The notes under the pieces were generated by a model. It worked only from the letters and a program-made list of their open reading frames with translations, had not been told where the DNA came from and ran no database searches. DNA of 64,000 nt from Thermosyntropha sp. (GTDB lineage: Bacteria; Bacillota; Syntrophomonadia; Syntrophomonadales; Syntrophomonadaceae): contig NZ_JACDOH010000007.1 of the NCBI RefSeq assembly GCF_017656155.1, positions 1-64,000 on the forward strand, given 5' to 3'. Both the position numbers and the translations under genes were made by a program. Below are positions 1-8,861 of the stretch, in pieces (position 1 is the stretch's first letter; each line of letters begins with the position of its first letter).

Positions 1-134
1 TTATAATACCACCTGCCTCGCTTATTGTCAACAGATTTTTTAACATTTTTTTCGCTTTATATATATTTTTCGAACCTACTCTTTTCAAATACGGTTTTAA
101 TGTAATCAACACCAATACAAGCCTGAAATAAATC

Positions 135-797
135 TTAGTCTTTTATAAAAGGATATAAGCTCTGATTTTCGCCCTTAAAATCGACATAAGTCTTGGGCAC
201 ATCCCCTACTATTATGGTTTCTGCCAAAGGAATAGTACTCGACACTTTTATTTCCTCATTCATGAACGGTACTGCTATTTTAAGAGTATGATTGATTTGA
301 AAATAAATCAAATGGCGTGTTTGATTTATGCCTGCCTGTTCAAATTTATTTAAAACTTCTACATTAATTTGTCCGGTTGGAATAATATGAACATTTAATT
401 TTGGACCCGCTGCTGCCAGGACTTTTAACCCTGAAAGCTGTCCTAGTGGTATGGCTATATATTCTTCTTGCACGTTATCTAATGATTTAGTTATTTCTAC
501 TACTGTTCCAGTCATTATTTTGTTAAGCATTATCGTATTAGGCTGCAGCAAAACAATATGTCCCTTATCATCTTTATGAACTATTACAATATCCGTATAC
601 TCTACTTTTGACACAACTTTTTCATTTACTATTTTATTAATTCTCTCTATCCCTTTTATCTGTGCCTCTGATTTAGCAATTTCAAGCAAACTTGCCTGTA
701 TTCTTAAATCTATATATACAAAAAGTAATATTATAATAAATAACGAAAAGATAAAGATAGATCCTTTGCCATGTCTTCGTGTTCGAATATTTATCAT
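135..797 (-). CDS. yunB: Sporulation protein YunB
   Basis: Resembles the YunB family of Bacillus and Clostridia, a protein expressed during sporulation whose biochemical role is not established. The 220-residue product has a basic N-terminus (MINIRTRRHGKG), one hydrophobic segment at about residues 14-30 that looks like an uncleaved membrane anchor, and a mostly beta-strand extracytoplasmic domain. An upstream in-frame start exists at 872, but the ATG at 797 is preceded by a strong GGGGGTGAGG ribosome binding site, so I use it. The gene stands alone: a hairpin terminator and a tRNA gene lie upstream and nothing recognisable lies between its stop and the window edge (1-134). Confidence 0.85.
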   Translation of the reverse strand: MINIRTRRHGKGSIFIFSLFIIILLFVYIDLRIQASLLEIAKSEAQIKGIERINKIVNEKVVSKVEYTDIVIVHKDDKGHIVLLQPNTIMLNKIMTGTVVEITKSLDNVQEEYIAIPLGQLSGLKVLAAAGPKLNVHIIPTGQINVEVLNKFEQAGINQTRHLIYFQINHTLKIAVPFMNEEIKVSSTIPLAETIIVGDVPKTYVDFKGENQSLYPFIKD

Positions 798-869
798 TTC
801 CTCACCCCCATAATAAATATATATGAAAAATAGCCTCATTAGGTGAACACTTAATTTATACTCAAAATA

Positions 870-900
870 CAAAAAGCCGAAACTTCAAAAGTTTCGGCTC
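870..900 (-). terminator. Terminator downstream of tRNA-Gln
   Basis: An 11-bp perfect stem (875-885 with 889-899, loop CAA) is followed on the minus strand by TTTTTGTATTTT, the form of an intrinsic terminator for the tRNA transcript. On the plus strand there is no T-run after the stem. Confidence 0.8.
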
Positions 901-953
901 TACTTTATCCAAATTTGAATTTTATATCCCTCAAAATAATATGGAAAATAATA

Positions 954-1027
954 TGGCAGCCGGACAAGGATTCGAACCCTGGCCAACTGATCCAGAGTCA
1001 GTTGTGCTACCACTACACCATCCGGCT
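954..1027 (-). tRNA. tRNA-Gln (anticodon CUG)
   Basis: Read on the minus strand, a 7-bp acceptor stem (AGCCGGA with TCCGGCT), a D arm, a 5-bp anticodon stem (ACTGA/TCAGT) with loop CTCTGGA, and a T arm with GGTTCGAATCC are all present. The encoded CCA end is at 954-956. The anticodon CTG (plus-strand positions 993-995) reads CAG, so this is the secondary glutamine isoacceptor. It has its own terminator about 55 bases downstream and no adjacent tRNA. Confidence 0.93.
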
Positions 1028-1104
1028 GCAAAGCAAATCTGTATTCATTTATCTCGCGTTGATTATTATAATACATATAAAATTAATTGTCAAAGAGATT
1101 TAAA

Positions 1105-1141
1105 AAAATTCCCTTAATCTTTTTGACAATTAAGGGAATTA
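1105..1141 (-). terminator. Terminator after rnj
   Basis: The stem AATTCCCTTAAT/ATTAAGGGAATT with an 8-base loop is followed on the minus strand by TTTTTTT. It begins 9 bases beyond the rnj stop and ends that transcript. Confidence 0.85.
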
Positions 1142-1149
1142 ATTTTTGA

Positions 1150-2814
1150 TCAGATTTCCATAATTATAGGCAGTATCATGGGGCGGCGGCCTGTTTTTTC
1201 AAATAAAATTTTACCAAGTTTATCTCGTATTTGAGCCTTTATAACTGCCCACTCGGTGATATTATGTTTTTCACAGATATCTAAAGCCTCTTTAACTTTT
1301 GCTTTAGCATCTTCAATCAATTCTTCAGATTCACGAACATAAACAAATCCACGCGTAACAATATCAGGTCCTGCTACAACCTGTCCCTGATCGCGATTTA
1401 TAGTAACTACTACGATCATTATCCCATCTTGAGCCAACTGTTTTCTATCTCTGAGGACAATGTTACCTACATCTCCCACTCCCAAGCCATCAACTAAAAC
1501 TTTACCTGCAGGTACTTTACCTGCAATAGATGCCTTTTTTCTTCCTATTTCGATTATATTGCCATTTTCAACTACAAAAATGCGATTACGGGGTATACCA
1601 AGGCTTTCTGCCAATTTCGCATGTTTCATTAAATGGCGATACTCTCCGTGCACCGGGATAAAATATCTTGGTCTTATAAGATTTATAAGTATTTTTAACT
1701 CTTCTTGCGCAGCATGACCGGAAACATGTACACCCATTCCCCGCTCATATATCACTTCTGCACCCTGCCTGAAAAGAAGGTCAACCGTTTTGGCAACCAG
1801 TTTTTCATTACCCGGTATAGGAGTAGCTGAAATAATCACCGTATCTCCAGGCCTTATTCCTACCCAGCGATGATCTGCTGTTGCTATCCGCGTCAAAGCC
1901 GACATAGGTTCTCCCTGGGATCCTGTTGTAACAATAGCTATTTCATGTGGGGGATACTTATCTATATCTTCCATCTCAATCATTATTCCATCCGGAATAT
2001 TCATGTACCCTAACCGCTGGGCTATTTCAACATTGTTAACCATGCTCCGCCCTATTATACTTACTTTGCGGCCATATTTGGCAGCAGTAGTAACAACCTG
2101 CTGTATCCGGTGTACATTAGAAGCAAAGGTAGTAACAATAATACGACCTTCGCATCTGCCAAACAGTTCATCAAAGGTATTTCCTACTACCTTTTCCGAC
2201 ATGGTAAACCCTGTTTTGTCAGCATTAGTGCTATCCCCCAGCATAACCAAGACACCTTTTTCCCCAAGCTCCGCCAGTTTCCTAAAATCTACAACTTGTC
2301 CATCAACCGGTGTTTGATCCAGCTTAATATCACCGGTATGCAAAATTATTCCTAAAGGGGTATGTACTGCAACCCCTAAAGCATCTGGAATACTATGACT
2401 TACCCGGAAAAACTCCACAGTAAAATCATCAATATCTACTTTATCCCGCGGGTTAACAAGATGGAGTTTTACATTATCAAGGCAATGATCCTTAAGTTTT
2501 CCTTCTATTATACCCAGAGTAAGCCTGCTGCCATAAACCGGGACATTCAACTCTTTCAAAACATATGGCAGAGCACCTACATGATCTTCATGTCCGTGGG
2601 TTATTATTATAGCTTTGACCTTTTCGCGATTTTCCAGCAAATAAGTTATATCCGGAATAACTACATCTATCCCCAAAAGTTCTTCTTCAGGGAACATAAG
2701 ACCAGCATCAATAACAATTATGCTGTTCTGATAACGGATAGCCAGCATGTTTTTTCCAATTTCCCCTAAGCCGCCCAGAGGAATTATGTGTAGTCGCGCA
2801 TCATTATCCGGCAC
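1150..2814 (-). CDS. rnj: Ribonuclease J
   Basis: A metallo-beta-lactamase/beta-CASP ribonuclease with 5'-3' exonuclease and endonuclease activity in mRNA turnover and RNA maturation. Near residue 70 it has the zinc-binding motif ITHGHEDHVGALPY, then HSIPD, HTGDIKLD, the beta-CASP region with FASNVHRIQQ, and a late HVSGHA box; all metal ligands look present. The C-terminal dimerisation domain ends at the stop. The chosen start is the GTG at 2814, 7 bases after an AAAGGAGG site; a longer in-frame start at 2859 has no such site. This gives 554 residues, close to the family size. It lies downstream of dapA, the same place rnjB occupies in Bacillus subtilis, but with its own promoter. Confidence 0.93.
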   Translation of the reverse strand: MPDNDARLHIIPLGGLGEIGKNMLAIRYQNSIIVIDAGLMFPEEELLGIDVVIPDITYLLENREKVKAIIITHGHEDHVGALPYVLKELNVPVYGSRLTLGIIEGKLKDHCLDNVKLHLVNPRDKVDIDDFTVEFFRVSHSIPDALGVAVHTPLGIILHTGDIKLDQTPVDGQVVDFRKLAELGEKGVLVMLGDSTNADKTGFTMSEKVVGNTFDELFGRCEGRIIVTTFASNVHRIQQVVTTAAKYGRKVSIIGRSMVNNVEIAQRLGYMNIPDGIMIEMEDIDKYPPHEIAIVTTGSQGEPMSALTRIATADHRWVGIRPGDTVIISATPIPGNEKLVAKTVDLLFRQGAEVIYERGMGVHVSGHAAQEELKILINLIRPRYFIPVHGEYRHLMKHAKLAESLGIPRNRIFVVENGNIIEIGRKKASIAGKVPAGKVLVDGLGVGDVGNIVLRDRKQLAQDGIMIVVVTINRDQGQVVAGPDIVTRGFVYVRESEELIEDAKAKVKEALDICEKHNITEWAVIKAQIRDKLGKILFEKTGRRPMILPIIMEI

Positions 2815-2866
2815 ATCTTCACCTCCTTTTGTCCAATTTTCAAACCGCCCTGTACCCACTCAAATA

Positions 2867-2895
2867 ATTATATATCAATCATTTTTTAAGTACAA
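2867..2895 (-). promoter_or_regulatory. Sigma-A-type promoter of rnj
   Basis: On the minus strand TTGTAC (2890-2895), a 17-base spacer and a perfect TATAAT (2867-2872). The -35 matches only 3 of 6 consensus bases. The predicted start lies about 45 bases before the GTG of rnj. Confidence 0.6.
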
Positions 2896-3004
2896 CTCGG
2901 TAATATTAAAAATACATAATTCCCCAATATATAACAACAAAAATTAGTGATAGATTTAAAAATCTATCTACTAATTTTCAACAAAAGCATTTAAATTTTA
3001 AAAT

Positions 3005-3883
3005 TTAAATCAATTTATATTCTTTCAAAAGTTCTTGCAAAAATTGCTTCTCTTTTTCTCCCGCTTCAGTAAGAGGCAGCCTGAACCCACCTACCTGCAT
3101 TCCTTTTATATTCAATGCCTCTTTTAAAGGAATCGGATTGGTAGTCACAAATAATCCTTTAAACATAGGAAATAGATAAAGATGAAGTTTTGTTGCCTTT
3201 TTTACATCTCCATTAACAAATGCATATATCATTTCCTTTATATCATTTCCCACTAAATGAGAAGCAATACTTATTACTCCATATCCACCCAAGGACATTA
3301 TTGGTAAAGTTAAAGAGTCGTCTCCCGAATAAATTAAAACCCTTTCAGGTAAAAGCCTTATAAGTTTAGAAACCTGGTCTAAATCTCCGCTCGCTTCCTT
3401 TATTGCAACAATATTTTCTATCGCAGCAAGCCTCGCAGCAGTTTCCGGAAGAAGATTAGAACTTGTTCTTCCCGGTACATTATAGAGCATAACCGGAATG
3501 GATACGCTTTCAGCAATAGTTTTAAAATGCTGATAAAGTCCTTCCTGGGTAGGTTTATTATAATATGGGCAAACCAACATAACCCCATCTGCCCCATTTT
3601 TTTCAGCCTCTTGGCTCAAAATCACTGACTGTCTTGTATTGTTTGAACCGGTTCCCAGCCATACCTTTATCCGGTCACCTACTGCGCCTTTCACTACTTT
3701 AAGCAGCTGAAGTTTTTCTTCAGTAGTAAGTACCGGAGATTCTCCGGTAGTACCGCTAACTACAATGCCTTCACTGCCGTTATCTGCCAAATATTTGGCT
3801 AATTCAGCTGCCTTCGTATAATTCACCTCAAGATTTTCATCATAAGGAGTGATCATCGCTGTCATCAATCTAGGAGCCGACAT
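3005..3883 (-). CDS. dapA: 4-hydroxy-tetrahydrodipicolinate synthase
   Basis: Condenses aspartate semialdehyde with pyruvate, the first committed step to diaminopimelate, lysine and dipicolinate. The 292-residue length is typical. GTTGESPVLTTEEK near residue 45, the Tyr in MLYNVPGRTSSN near 133, and the Schiff-base Lys in AIKEASGDL near 161 are all present. ATG start at 3883 with a GGTGGTGAT ribosome binding site. It is the last gene of the dpaA-dpaB-asd-lysC-dapA series, 19 bases after lysC. An AT-rich palindrome overlaps the stop, but no classical terminator is visible before rnj. Confidence 0.96.
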   Translation of the reverse strand: MSAPRLMTAMITPYDENLEVNYTKAAELAKYLADNGSEGIVVSGTTGESPVLTTEEKLQLLKVVKGAVGDRIKVWLGTGSNNTRQSVILSQEAEKNGADGVMLVCPYYNKPTQEGLYQHFKTIAESVSIPVMLYNVPGRTSSNLLPETAARLAAIENIVAIKEASGDLDQVSKLIRLLPERVLIYSGDDSLTLPIMSLGGYGVISIASHLVGNDIKEMIYAFVNGDVKKATKLHLYLFPMFKGLFVTTNPIPLKEALNIKGMQVGGFRLPLTEAGEKEKQFLQELLKEYKLI

Positions 3884-3902
3884 ATTATCACCACCATCTT
3901 TC

Positions 3903-5129
3903 TTATTTGCCTAATTCAAACTTATCATGCAGCACCTTAACTGCTTTCTCCATGTGTTCTCTTTTTACCAGACACCATATGTTAGTATACGAGTCACCCG
4001 ACTGCAAAATAGGAATCTCATTTTCAGTTAAAGCCTCTACTACTTTAGCCATAACTCCAGGTATACCAGTCATAGCCGCTCCTACTACTGCTACCTTAGC
4101 ACAGTTCATCTCTACATCCGGATAAATCCCTATTTTCCTTAGAACTTCTACCGCACGGATAGTATTTTCAGCCTGAACAGTGAATAAAATAACCTCTGGT
4201 TGAATATTTATGAAATCAACACTTATTCCGGCTAAAGCCAAAGCTTTAAATACCTTAAGTTCACAACCTTTTTTATCTTCTACATCACTGATATTAATTC
4301 TAAATTGTGAAATATTGGAGGTATGGGTAACTCCAGTTATCAGGTTATCACTTATAAGCCTTATTGTATCTAAAGTACCTGAAGTCGTATTGGTAACCAA
4401 AGTACCAGTATTTTCACTGAAAGTTGACCTAACCCGCATGGGTATTCCCCTTTGCATAGCAATTTCAACTGCACGGGGATGAATAACCTTAGCTCCTTCT
4501 CTTGCTAACTGACAAATTTCATTATATGTTATAGCATCAAGGAGCCTTGCATTCTCGACTATACGCGGGTCAGCAGTCATAACTCCCTCTACATCAGTAA
4601 AAATATCTATAACTTCCGCATTCAGGGCCACACCCAAAGTAGCCGCTGTAGTGTCACTCCCCCCCCTTCCCAAAGTGGTAATTTCACCTCTTTCATCTAC
4701 TCCTTGAAACCCAGCTACCACAGGTATTATGCCTCTGCTCAAAACCTCTAAGATGTTCTTGGGATTAACATAAAGTATATGGGCATTGCCATGATTACTG
4801 TCAGTAATAATGCCTGCCTGCTGTCCAGTAAAAAAACGCGCCTCAAAACCCCGGGCACTAAGCTGACTTACAAGCAAGACCCCGGAAATAATTTCCCCGC
4901 ATGACATTATTAAATCTAATTCTCTTGGACTAGGCTTAGGATTTACTTCTTTAACCATATTTATCAAAGTATCAGTAGCATAAGGGGCTTTTTCACGTCC
5001 CATAGCTGATACTACCACTACTACTGCAATATCATCCTTTTTAGCAGAGGTTATTATTTCACAAACCCTCGTTCTCAATTCGAGAGTAGCAAGAGAAGTT
5101 CCTCCGAACTTCTGAACAATTATTCTCAA
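3903..5129 (-). CDS. lysC: Aspartate kinase
   Basis: Phosphorylates aspartate to start the aspartate-family pathway. The N-terminal IVQKFGGTSL is the kinase signature; GRGGSDTTAA and the phosphate-binding region follow, and two ACT regulatory domains occupy the last 140 or so residues. The chosen start is a TTG at 5129 preceded by GAGGTG, giving 408 residues, the same as Bacillus aspartokinase II; a longer frame open to 5168 would run into asd. The gene lies between asd and dapA, the dapG position of Bacillus. Because of the context it probably serves diaminopimelate and dipicolinate synthesis. Which amino acid inhibits it cannot be read from sequence. Confidence 0.94.
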   Translation of the reverse strand: MRIIVQKFGGTSLATLELRTRVCEIITSAKKDDIAVVVVVSAMGREKAPYATDTLINMVKEVNPKPSPRELDLIMSCGEIISGVLLVSQLSARGFEARFFTGQQAGIITDSNHGNAHILYVNPKNILEVLSRGIIPVVAGFQGVDERGEITTLGRGGSDTTAATLGVALNAEVIDIFTDVEGVMTADPRIVENARLLDAITYNEICQLAREGAKVIHPRAVEIAMQRGIPMRVRSTFSENTGTLVTNTTSGTLDTIRLISDNLITGVTHTSNISQFRINISDVEDKKGCELKVFKALALAGISVDFINIQPEVILFTVQAENTIRAVEVLRKIGIYPDVEMNCAKVAVVGAAMTGIPGVMAKVVEALTENEIPILQSGDSYTNIWCLVKREHMEKAVKVLHDKFELGK

Positions 5130-5142
5130 AATATAACACCTC

Positions 5143-6159
5143 TTAATAAAGGCTGTTCTCAACAACAATCTCAGCTATCTGGATAGCATTGGTAGCCGCT
5201 CCTTTGCGGATCTGGTCCCCTACTACCCACATAGCAATACCGTTATCCGCCGAAATATCTTTTCTTATTCTTCCTACAAAAACTTCATCCTTATCTGATG
5301 TATAAAGGGGCATAGGATAAAGCTTCTGCTCTGGATTATCCTGAACTACTATGCCAGGAGCTTTCGACAAAATTTCGCGAACACCTTCGGGTGATATAGA
5401 CTTTTCTGTTTCTAAATTAATAGACTCAGAATGGCTCCGATATACAGGTACTCTTACTGCTGTCGCCGCAATTTTTAAATCAGGCATATGCATTATTTTA
5501 CGGGTTTCCCAGACCATCTTCATTTCTTCTCTGGTATAATCATGATCCACAAATACATCTATATGCGGAATAAGGTTAAAAGCAATTGGATATTGAAAAA
5601 CAGAAGGTTTTATCTCTTCTCCATTCATATAAGCTTTAATATGCTCATCAAGTTCATGTATACCCGCAATCCCTGCTCCAGATACCGCTTGATAAGTAGA
5701 AACTACAACCCTTTTAAGTCCATATTTTTTATGAATAGGATTAATGGCAACTGTCATGATTATCGTAGAACAGTTTGGATTAGCTATAATTCCTTTGTGC
5801 TCTTTAATATCTTCAGCATTTACTTCTGGAACTACTAAAGGTACTCCTTTTTCCAACCGGAAAGCATAACTGTTGTCTATAACCACACAATTATTTTTAA
5901 CTGCTAAAGGAGCGATTTCTCTGCTGACATCTGATCCTACCGCAAACAAAGCGATATCTGCCTTTTTAAAAGCTTCTTCGCTTACTTTTTGAACTGTAAC
6001 AACTTCATCTTTATATTTAAGCTTGGTTCCTTCTTCACGCGGATCAGCTAAACATATAAGTTCGTTTATCTCAAAATCCCGCTCTGCAAGAACTTTTATC
6101 ATTTCCTGCCCTACAGCTCCTGTAGCACCCACTACCGCCAATGTTATTCCTTTTGCCAC
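5143..6159 (-). CDS. asd: Aspartate-semialdehyde dehydrogenase
   Basis: Reduces aspartyl-4-phosphate to aspartate semialdehyde with NADPH. The N-terminal dinucleotide loop VVGATGAVGQEM, the catalytic Cys in IANPNCSTI near residue 131, the substrate-binding YQAVSGAG, and His in RVPVYRSHSE are present. 338 residues. The start is a GTG at 6159 after AGGAGGTAATTTAA. It is 13 bases upstream of lysC and 60 bases downstream of dpaB, so it is probably co-transcribed with both. Confidence 0.95.
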   Translation of the reverse strand: MAKGITLAVVGATGAVGQEMIKVLAERDFEINELICLADPREEGTKLKYKDEVVTVQKVSEEAFKKADIALFAVGSDVSREIAPLAVKNNCVVIDNSYAFRLEKGVPLVVPEVNAEDIKEHKGIIANPNCSTIIMTVAINPIHKKYGLKRVVVSTYQAVSGAGIAGIHELDEHIKAYMNGEEIKPSVFQYPIAFNLIPHIDVFVDHDYTREEMKMVWETRKIMHMPDLKIAATAVRVPVYRSHSESINLETEKSISPEGVREILSKAPGIVVQDNPEQKLYPMPLYTSDKDEVFVGRIRKDISADNGIAMWVVGDQIRKGAATNAIQIAEIVVENSLY

Positions 6160-6219
6160 TTAAATTACCTCCTGTAAAAATTATCTAATTGCTATTCTAA
6201 CATAACAGCTTGCGCTGCC

Positions 6220-6831
6220 TCAAGAATTAGCCGGACCTAAAAGCACCGGCTGGATCTGCTTTCCTTCTAAAGCCAAAAGAACCGTATCCACAATCTTATC
6301 CATTTGGGCTACTAGAGAATTGGATTTTTCTACTGGATTATCCTGCCTAAACGGTACAAAGTAAATATTTTTCATATTAAGAAGCATTCCTATATTCCTA
6401 GCATTAATTCCTAAAGCATCATTAGTAGATATAGCAATTACTACCGGTCTCTGATTACGCAGTTGAGCCTTGATTGCCATCAAAGCAGGAGTGTCAACTA
6501 TTCCATTAGCCAATTTGGCTATGGTATTGCCGGTAGCTGGTGCTACCACTATAATATCTAAAAGCTTTTTTGGTCCTATAGGTTCAGCTCCTACTATAGT
6601 ATTAATTATTTGATGCTCGGTTATTTCCTTTATTTGCTGTTTTAAATCCTTTACCTTGTAAAATCTGTTATCAGTTTCATCTACTGTATACGAAAAAATC
6701 GAATAAATTTCTGCTCCTTCTTCCTTTAAAGCTTTAATTTGCGGAATTACTTCTCCCGCCGTACAATGAGAACCGGTAATAACCACCCCAACTTTTATCC
6801 CTTTAAGCCTGGCCGGTTTGACTTCTTGCAC
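6220..6831 (-). CDS. dpaB: Dipicolinate synthase subunit B
   Basis: The flavoprotein subunit of dipicolinate synthase (SpoVFB), which in the mother cell makes the dipicolinic acid of the spore core. The protein has the flavoprotein (UbiX/Dfp-like) fold: GVVITGSHCTAGE at the start, VVAPATGNTIAKLANGI near residue 92 and a late VPFRQDNP. 203 residues. The start is a GTG at 6831 with a GGGAGG site about 11 bases upstream. It follows dpaA by 18 bases. Confidence 0.93.
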   Translation of the reverse strand: MQEVKPARLKGIKVGVVITGSHCTAGEVIPQIKALKEEGAEIYSIFSYTVDETDNRFYKVKDLKQQIKEITEHQIINTIVGAEPIGPKKLLDIIVVAPATGNTIAKLANGIVDTPALMAIKAQLRNQRPVVIAISTNDALGINARNIGMLLNMKNIYFVPFRQDNPVEKSNSLVAQMDKIVDTVLLALEGKQIQPVLLGPANS

Positions 6832-6849
6832 CCTACAAAAACCTCCCTT

Positions 6850-7764
6850 TTAATTACCCAAAAAACCATTATCCACTTTAGACAACTCCTTAATAATAAG
6901 CCGGGGAATAAAATCCGCTAAAATTTTCCCTGCAGTAACAGGAGCAACTTTTCCTGGAAGTCCTGGCGCAAGAATAGCTTTTAAACCAAACATATTTGCT
7001 GCCTCAAAATCAGTACCACCTGGCTGGGTAGCTAAATCGATTATTACCATATCAGGGTTAGCATAATTCAATACATCTTTAGTCAAAACCAGAGCAGGAA
7101 CAGTATTAAAACATATATCTGTATGACTTAGAACATCCCTTAAATCACTAAAACCTGCCCTTATACATCCCATCTCATATGCCCTGGCCTGCTGCCCTTC
7201 ATCACGTGCAATTACCGTTACATCAGAACCTAATGCCTTTAAAACTCGGGCTAATGTAACTCCTACCCTGCCAAAACCTATAACGCAGGTTCTACTGCCG
7301 TGAATAGTTATAGGAGTTTCCTCCATAGCAATCTGTACTGCACCTTCAGCTGTAGGTATAGAGTTTAAAATTGCTAGTTCATCCATCTCAATTACTTCCG
7401 ATAAATTAAAATTATATCTTTCAGCCCAATCTTTAAGATATTGACGCGCCGATCCTATTATAACTAATGCATCAGGTGCGAGTTTGGCTATGGCTTTCTC
7501 GGTTAATACAAGCTTCTCTTCCGCATATACTGCCCGTATAACCCCCTGATTATCAGTACCAGGTAAAGGGAGAATAACTACTTCTGCATCCTTGCAAGCT
7601 TCCTCTACACTCTTGACTACAAAAGCACCATGCCCTACTTTTTCCTTTGGAAAACCTGCTACTACTAATGTAGCCCCCATTCTAACCAATTCAGATATTA
7701 ATATAAGTTCGCGGTCATCTCCCCCCAGTACAGCAATCTTTATTCCGGAAAGTACTGAACTCAC
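6850..7764 (-). CDS. dpaA: Dipicolinate synthase subunit A
   Basis: The NAD(P)-binding subunit (SpoVFA) of dipicolinate synthase, which oxidises the DapA product to dipicolinate during sporulation. An N-terminal Rossmann-like segment (IAVLGGDDRELIL) and a second dinucleotide fold (VIGFGRVGVTLARVL near residue 158) are visible. 304 residues. The start is a GTG at 7764, with AAGGGGG about 10 bases before it. A terminator separates it from dapB and a good sporulation-type promoter lies just upstream, so dpaAB can be switched on separately while asd-lysC-dapA follow in the same direction. Confidence 0.94.
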   Translation of the reverse strand: MSSVLSGIKIAVLGGDDRELILISELVRMGATLVVAGFPKEKVGHGAFVVKSVEEACKDAEVVILPLPGTDNQGVIRAVYAEEKLVLTEKAIAKLAPDALVIIGSARQYLKDWAERYNFNLSEVIEMDELAILNSIPTAEGAVQIAMEETPITIHGSRTCVIGFGRVGVTLARVLKALGSDVTVIARDEGQQARAYEMGCIRAGFSDLRDVLSHTDICFNTVPALVLTKDVLNYANPDMVIIDLATQPGGTDFEAANMFGLKAILAPGLPGKVAPVTAGKILADFIPRLIIKELSKVDNGFLGN

Positions 7765-7809
7765 AACTTTAATCCCCCTTTTGGGTCTTTTTATGGCTAC
7801 AATTAATAG

Positions 7810-7837
7810 TACTATATGTATATATATTAGAACTGGT
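7810..7837 (-). promoter_or_regulatory. Candidate mother-cell sporulation (SigK/SigE) promoter of dpaA
   Basis: On the minus strand AC (7836-7837), 17 bases, then CATATAGTA (7810-7818). The known SigK consensus is AC-N16-CATANNNTA, so the -10 matches all fixed positions and the spacing is one off. The predicted start is about 40 bases before the dpaA GTG. SigE reads similar -10 sequences. Confidence 0.6.
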
Positions 7838-7884
7838 GCTTGTCTTAAGCAGCCCGCCAGAAGAATTCAGGCTTAAAGGGTTCA

Positions 7885-7919
7885 AAACTAAAAAAAGCCA
7901 GGAAAAAGCCTCCTGACTC
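7885..7919 (-). terminator. Terminator after dapB
   Basis: Minus-strand hairpin AGTCAGG/CCTGGCT (one G-T pair) followed by TTTTTTT, 15 bases past the dapB stop. It separates constitutive dapB expression from the sporulation genes dpaAB. Confidence 0.75.
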
Positions 7920-7933
7920 TCTTTCCTTACCTC

Positions 7934-8734
7934 TTAAAGCAAATTCTCCATACCATAAACCAATCCGGTTTTATCTGCTATTTTCTTTATTACCATTACT
8001 ACACCTGGCATAAAACCTGCCCGGTCGAAAGAGTCATGCCTGATAGTAAGGCTTTGACCTATTCCCCCAAATATGACTTCTTGATGAGCAACAAAGCCCG
8101 GAAGCCTTACACTGTGAATTTTCACCTGTCCTACATTTCCTCCACGACAACCCGGTATTTTTTCGAATTCCTTCAAATTGCGCGGAGGATTCATCCCTAA
8201 TTTTTCATTAATCATCTCCGCTGTTTTTATAGCTGTCCCAGATGGGGCATCCATTTTTTGGTCATGGTGTAGTTCTATTATCTCAACATTCGGGAAATAC
8301 TTAGCTGCCTCTGATGCAAATTTCATCATTAAAACAGCACCAATAGCAAAATTCGGAATAACTGCGATTCCTCTTTCATTTTGATATGCCAACTTTTCAA
8401 GCTGCTCAAGCTCTATATCCTTCAAACCGGTAGTTCCCACTACACAGGTAACTTTATTTCTAAGAGCTGTCTTTACATTATTAAATACAGCCCCGGGATT
8501 GGTAAAATCAACCATCACATCAGGTTTTACTTCCTGAATCAGCTCTTCTAAATTTGAAGAGAAGGGAATGTTCAAACCAAGCAATTCCGCATCATTACTG
8601 AAATTGTGCTCAGCAAATTTTATATCAACAGCCCCAACCAACTCAAGTTCCTCATCAGCGGCGACCGCTTTTAAGGTTTCGCGTCCCATTTTACCCAATG
8701 CTCCTGTCACTATTACCCTTATTTTTTTTTCCAT
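7934..8734 (-). CDS. dapB: 4-hydroxy-tetrahydrodipicolinate reductase
   Basis: Reduces the DapA product with NAD(P)H on the way to diaminopimelate. GALGKMGRETLKAV is the N-terminal cofactor loop; VVGTTGLK, then ELHHDQKMDAPSGTAIKTAE near residue 154 is the catalytic His/Lys substrate site. 266 residues. ATG at 8734 after GGAGGTATAGAATT. It is divergent from usp and ends at its own terminator. Confidence 0.96.
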   Translation of the reverse strand: MEKKIRVIVTGALGKMGRETLKAVAADEELELVGAVDIKFAEHNFSNDAELLGLNIPFSSNLEELIQEVKPDVMVDFTNPGAVFNNVKTALRNKVTCVVGTTGLKDIELEQLEKLAYQNERGIAVIPNFAIGAVLMMKFASEAAKYFPNVEIIELHHDQKMDAPSGTAIKTAEMINEKLGMNPPRNLKEFEKIPGCRGGNVGQVKIHSVRLPGFVAHQEVIFGGIGQSLTIRHDSFDRAGFMPGVVMVIKKIADKTGLVYGMENLL

Positions 8735-8768
8735 AATTCTATACCTCCAGTTCTTCTTAAAAAATAGT

Positions 8769-8795
8769 TTTATATTATTTTGCTAGTGTAGTCAA
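8769..8795 (-). promoter_or_regulatory. Possible promoter of dapB
   Basis: Minus-strand TTGACT (8790-8795), a short 15-base spacer and TATAAA (8769-8774). It overlaps the divergent usp promoter, so the two may compete. The short spacing weakens the call. Confidence 0.4.
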
Positions 8796-8808
8796 GGTTT
8801 GATATAAT
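8780..8808 (+). promoter_or_regulatory. Sigma-A-type promoter of usp
   Basis: TTGCTA (8780-8785), 17-base spacer, perfect TATAAT (8803-8808). Confidence 0.65.
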
Positions 8809-8861
8809 TGTATACAAAAAATCCTTGTTAAAGTTTTTTAGAAGCAAAGGAGGAATTATTA

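Noticed and set aside
1-134. A gene at the left edge.
   Set aside because: AT-rich, no open frame or structure of note; probably the 3' flank of yunB.
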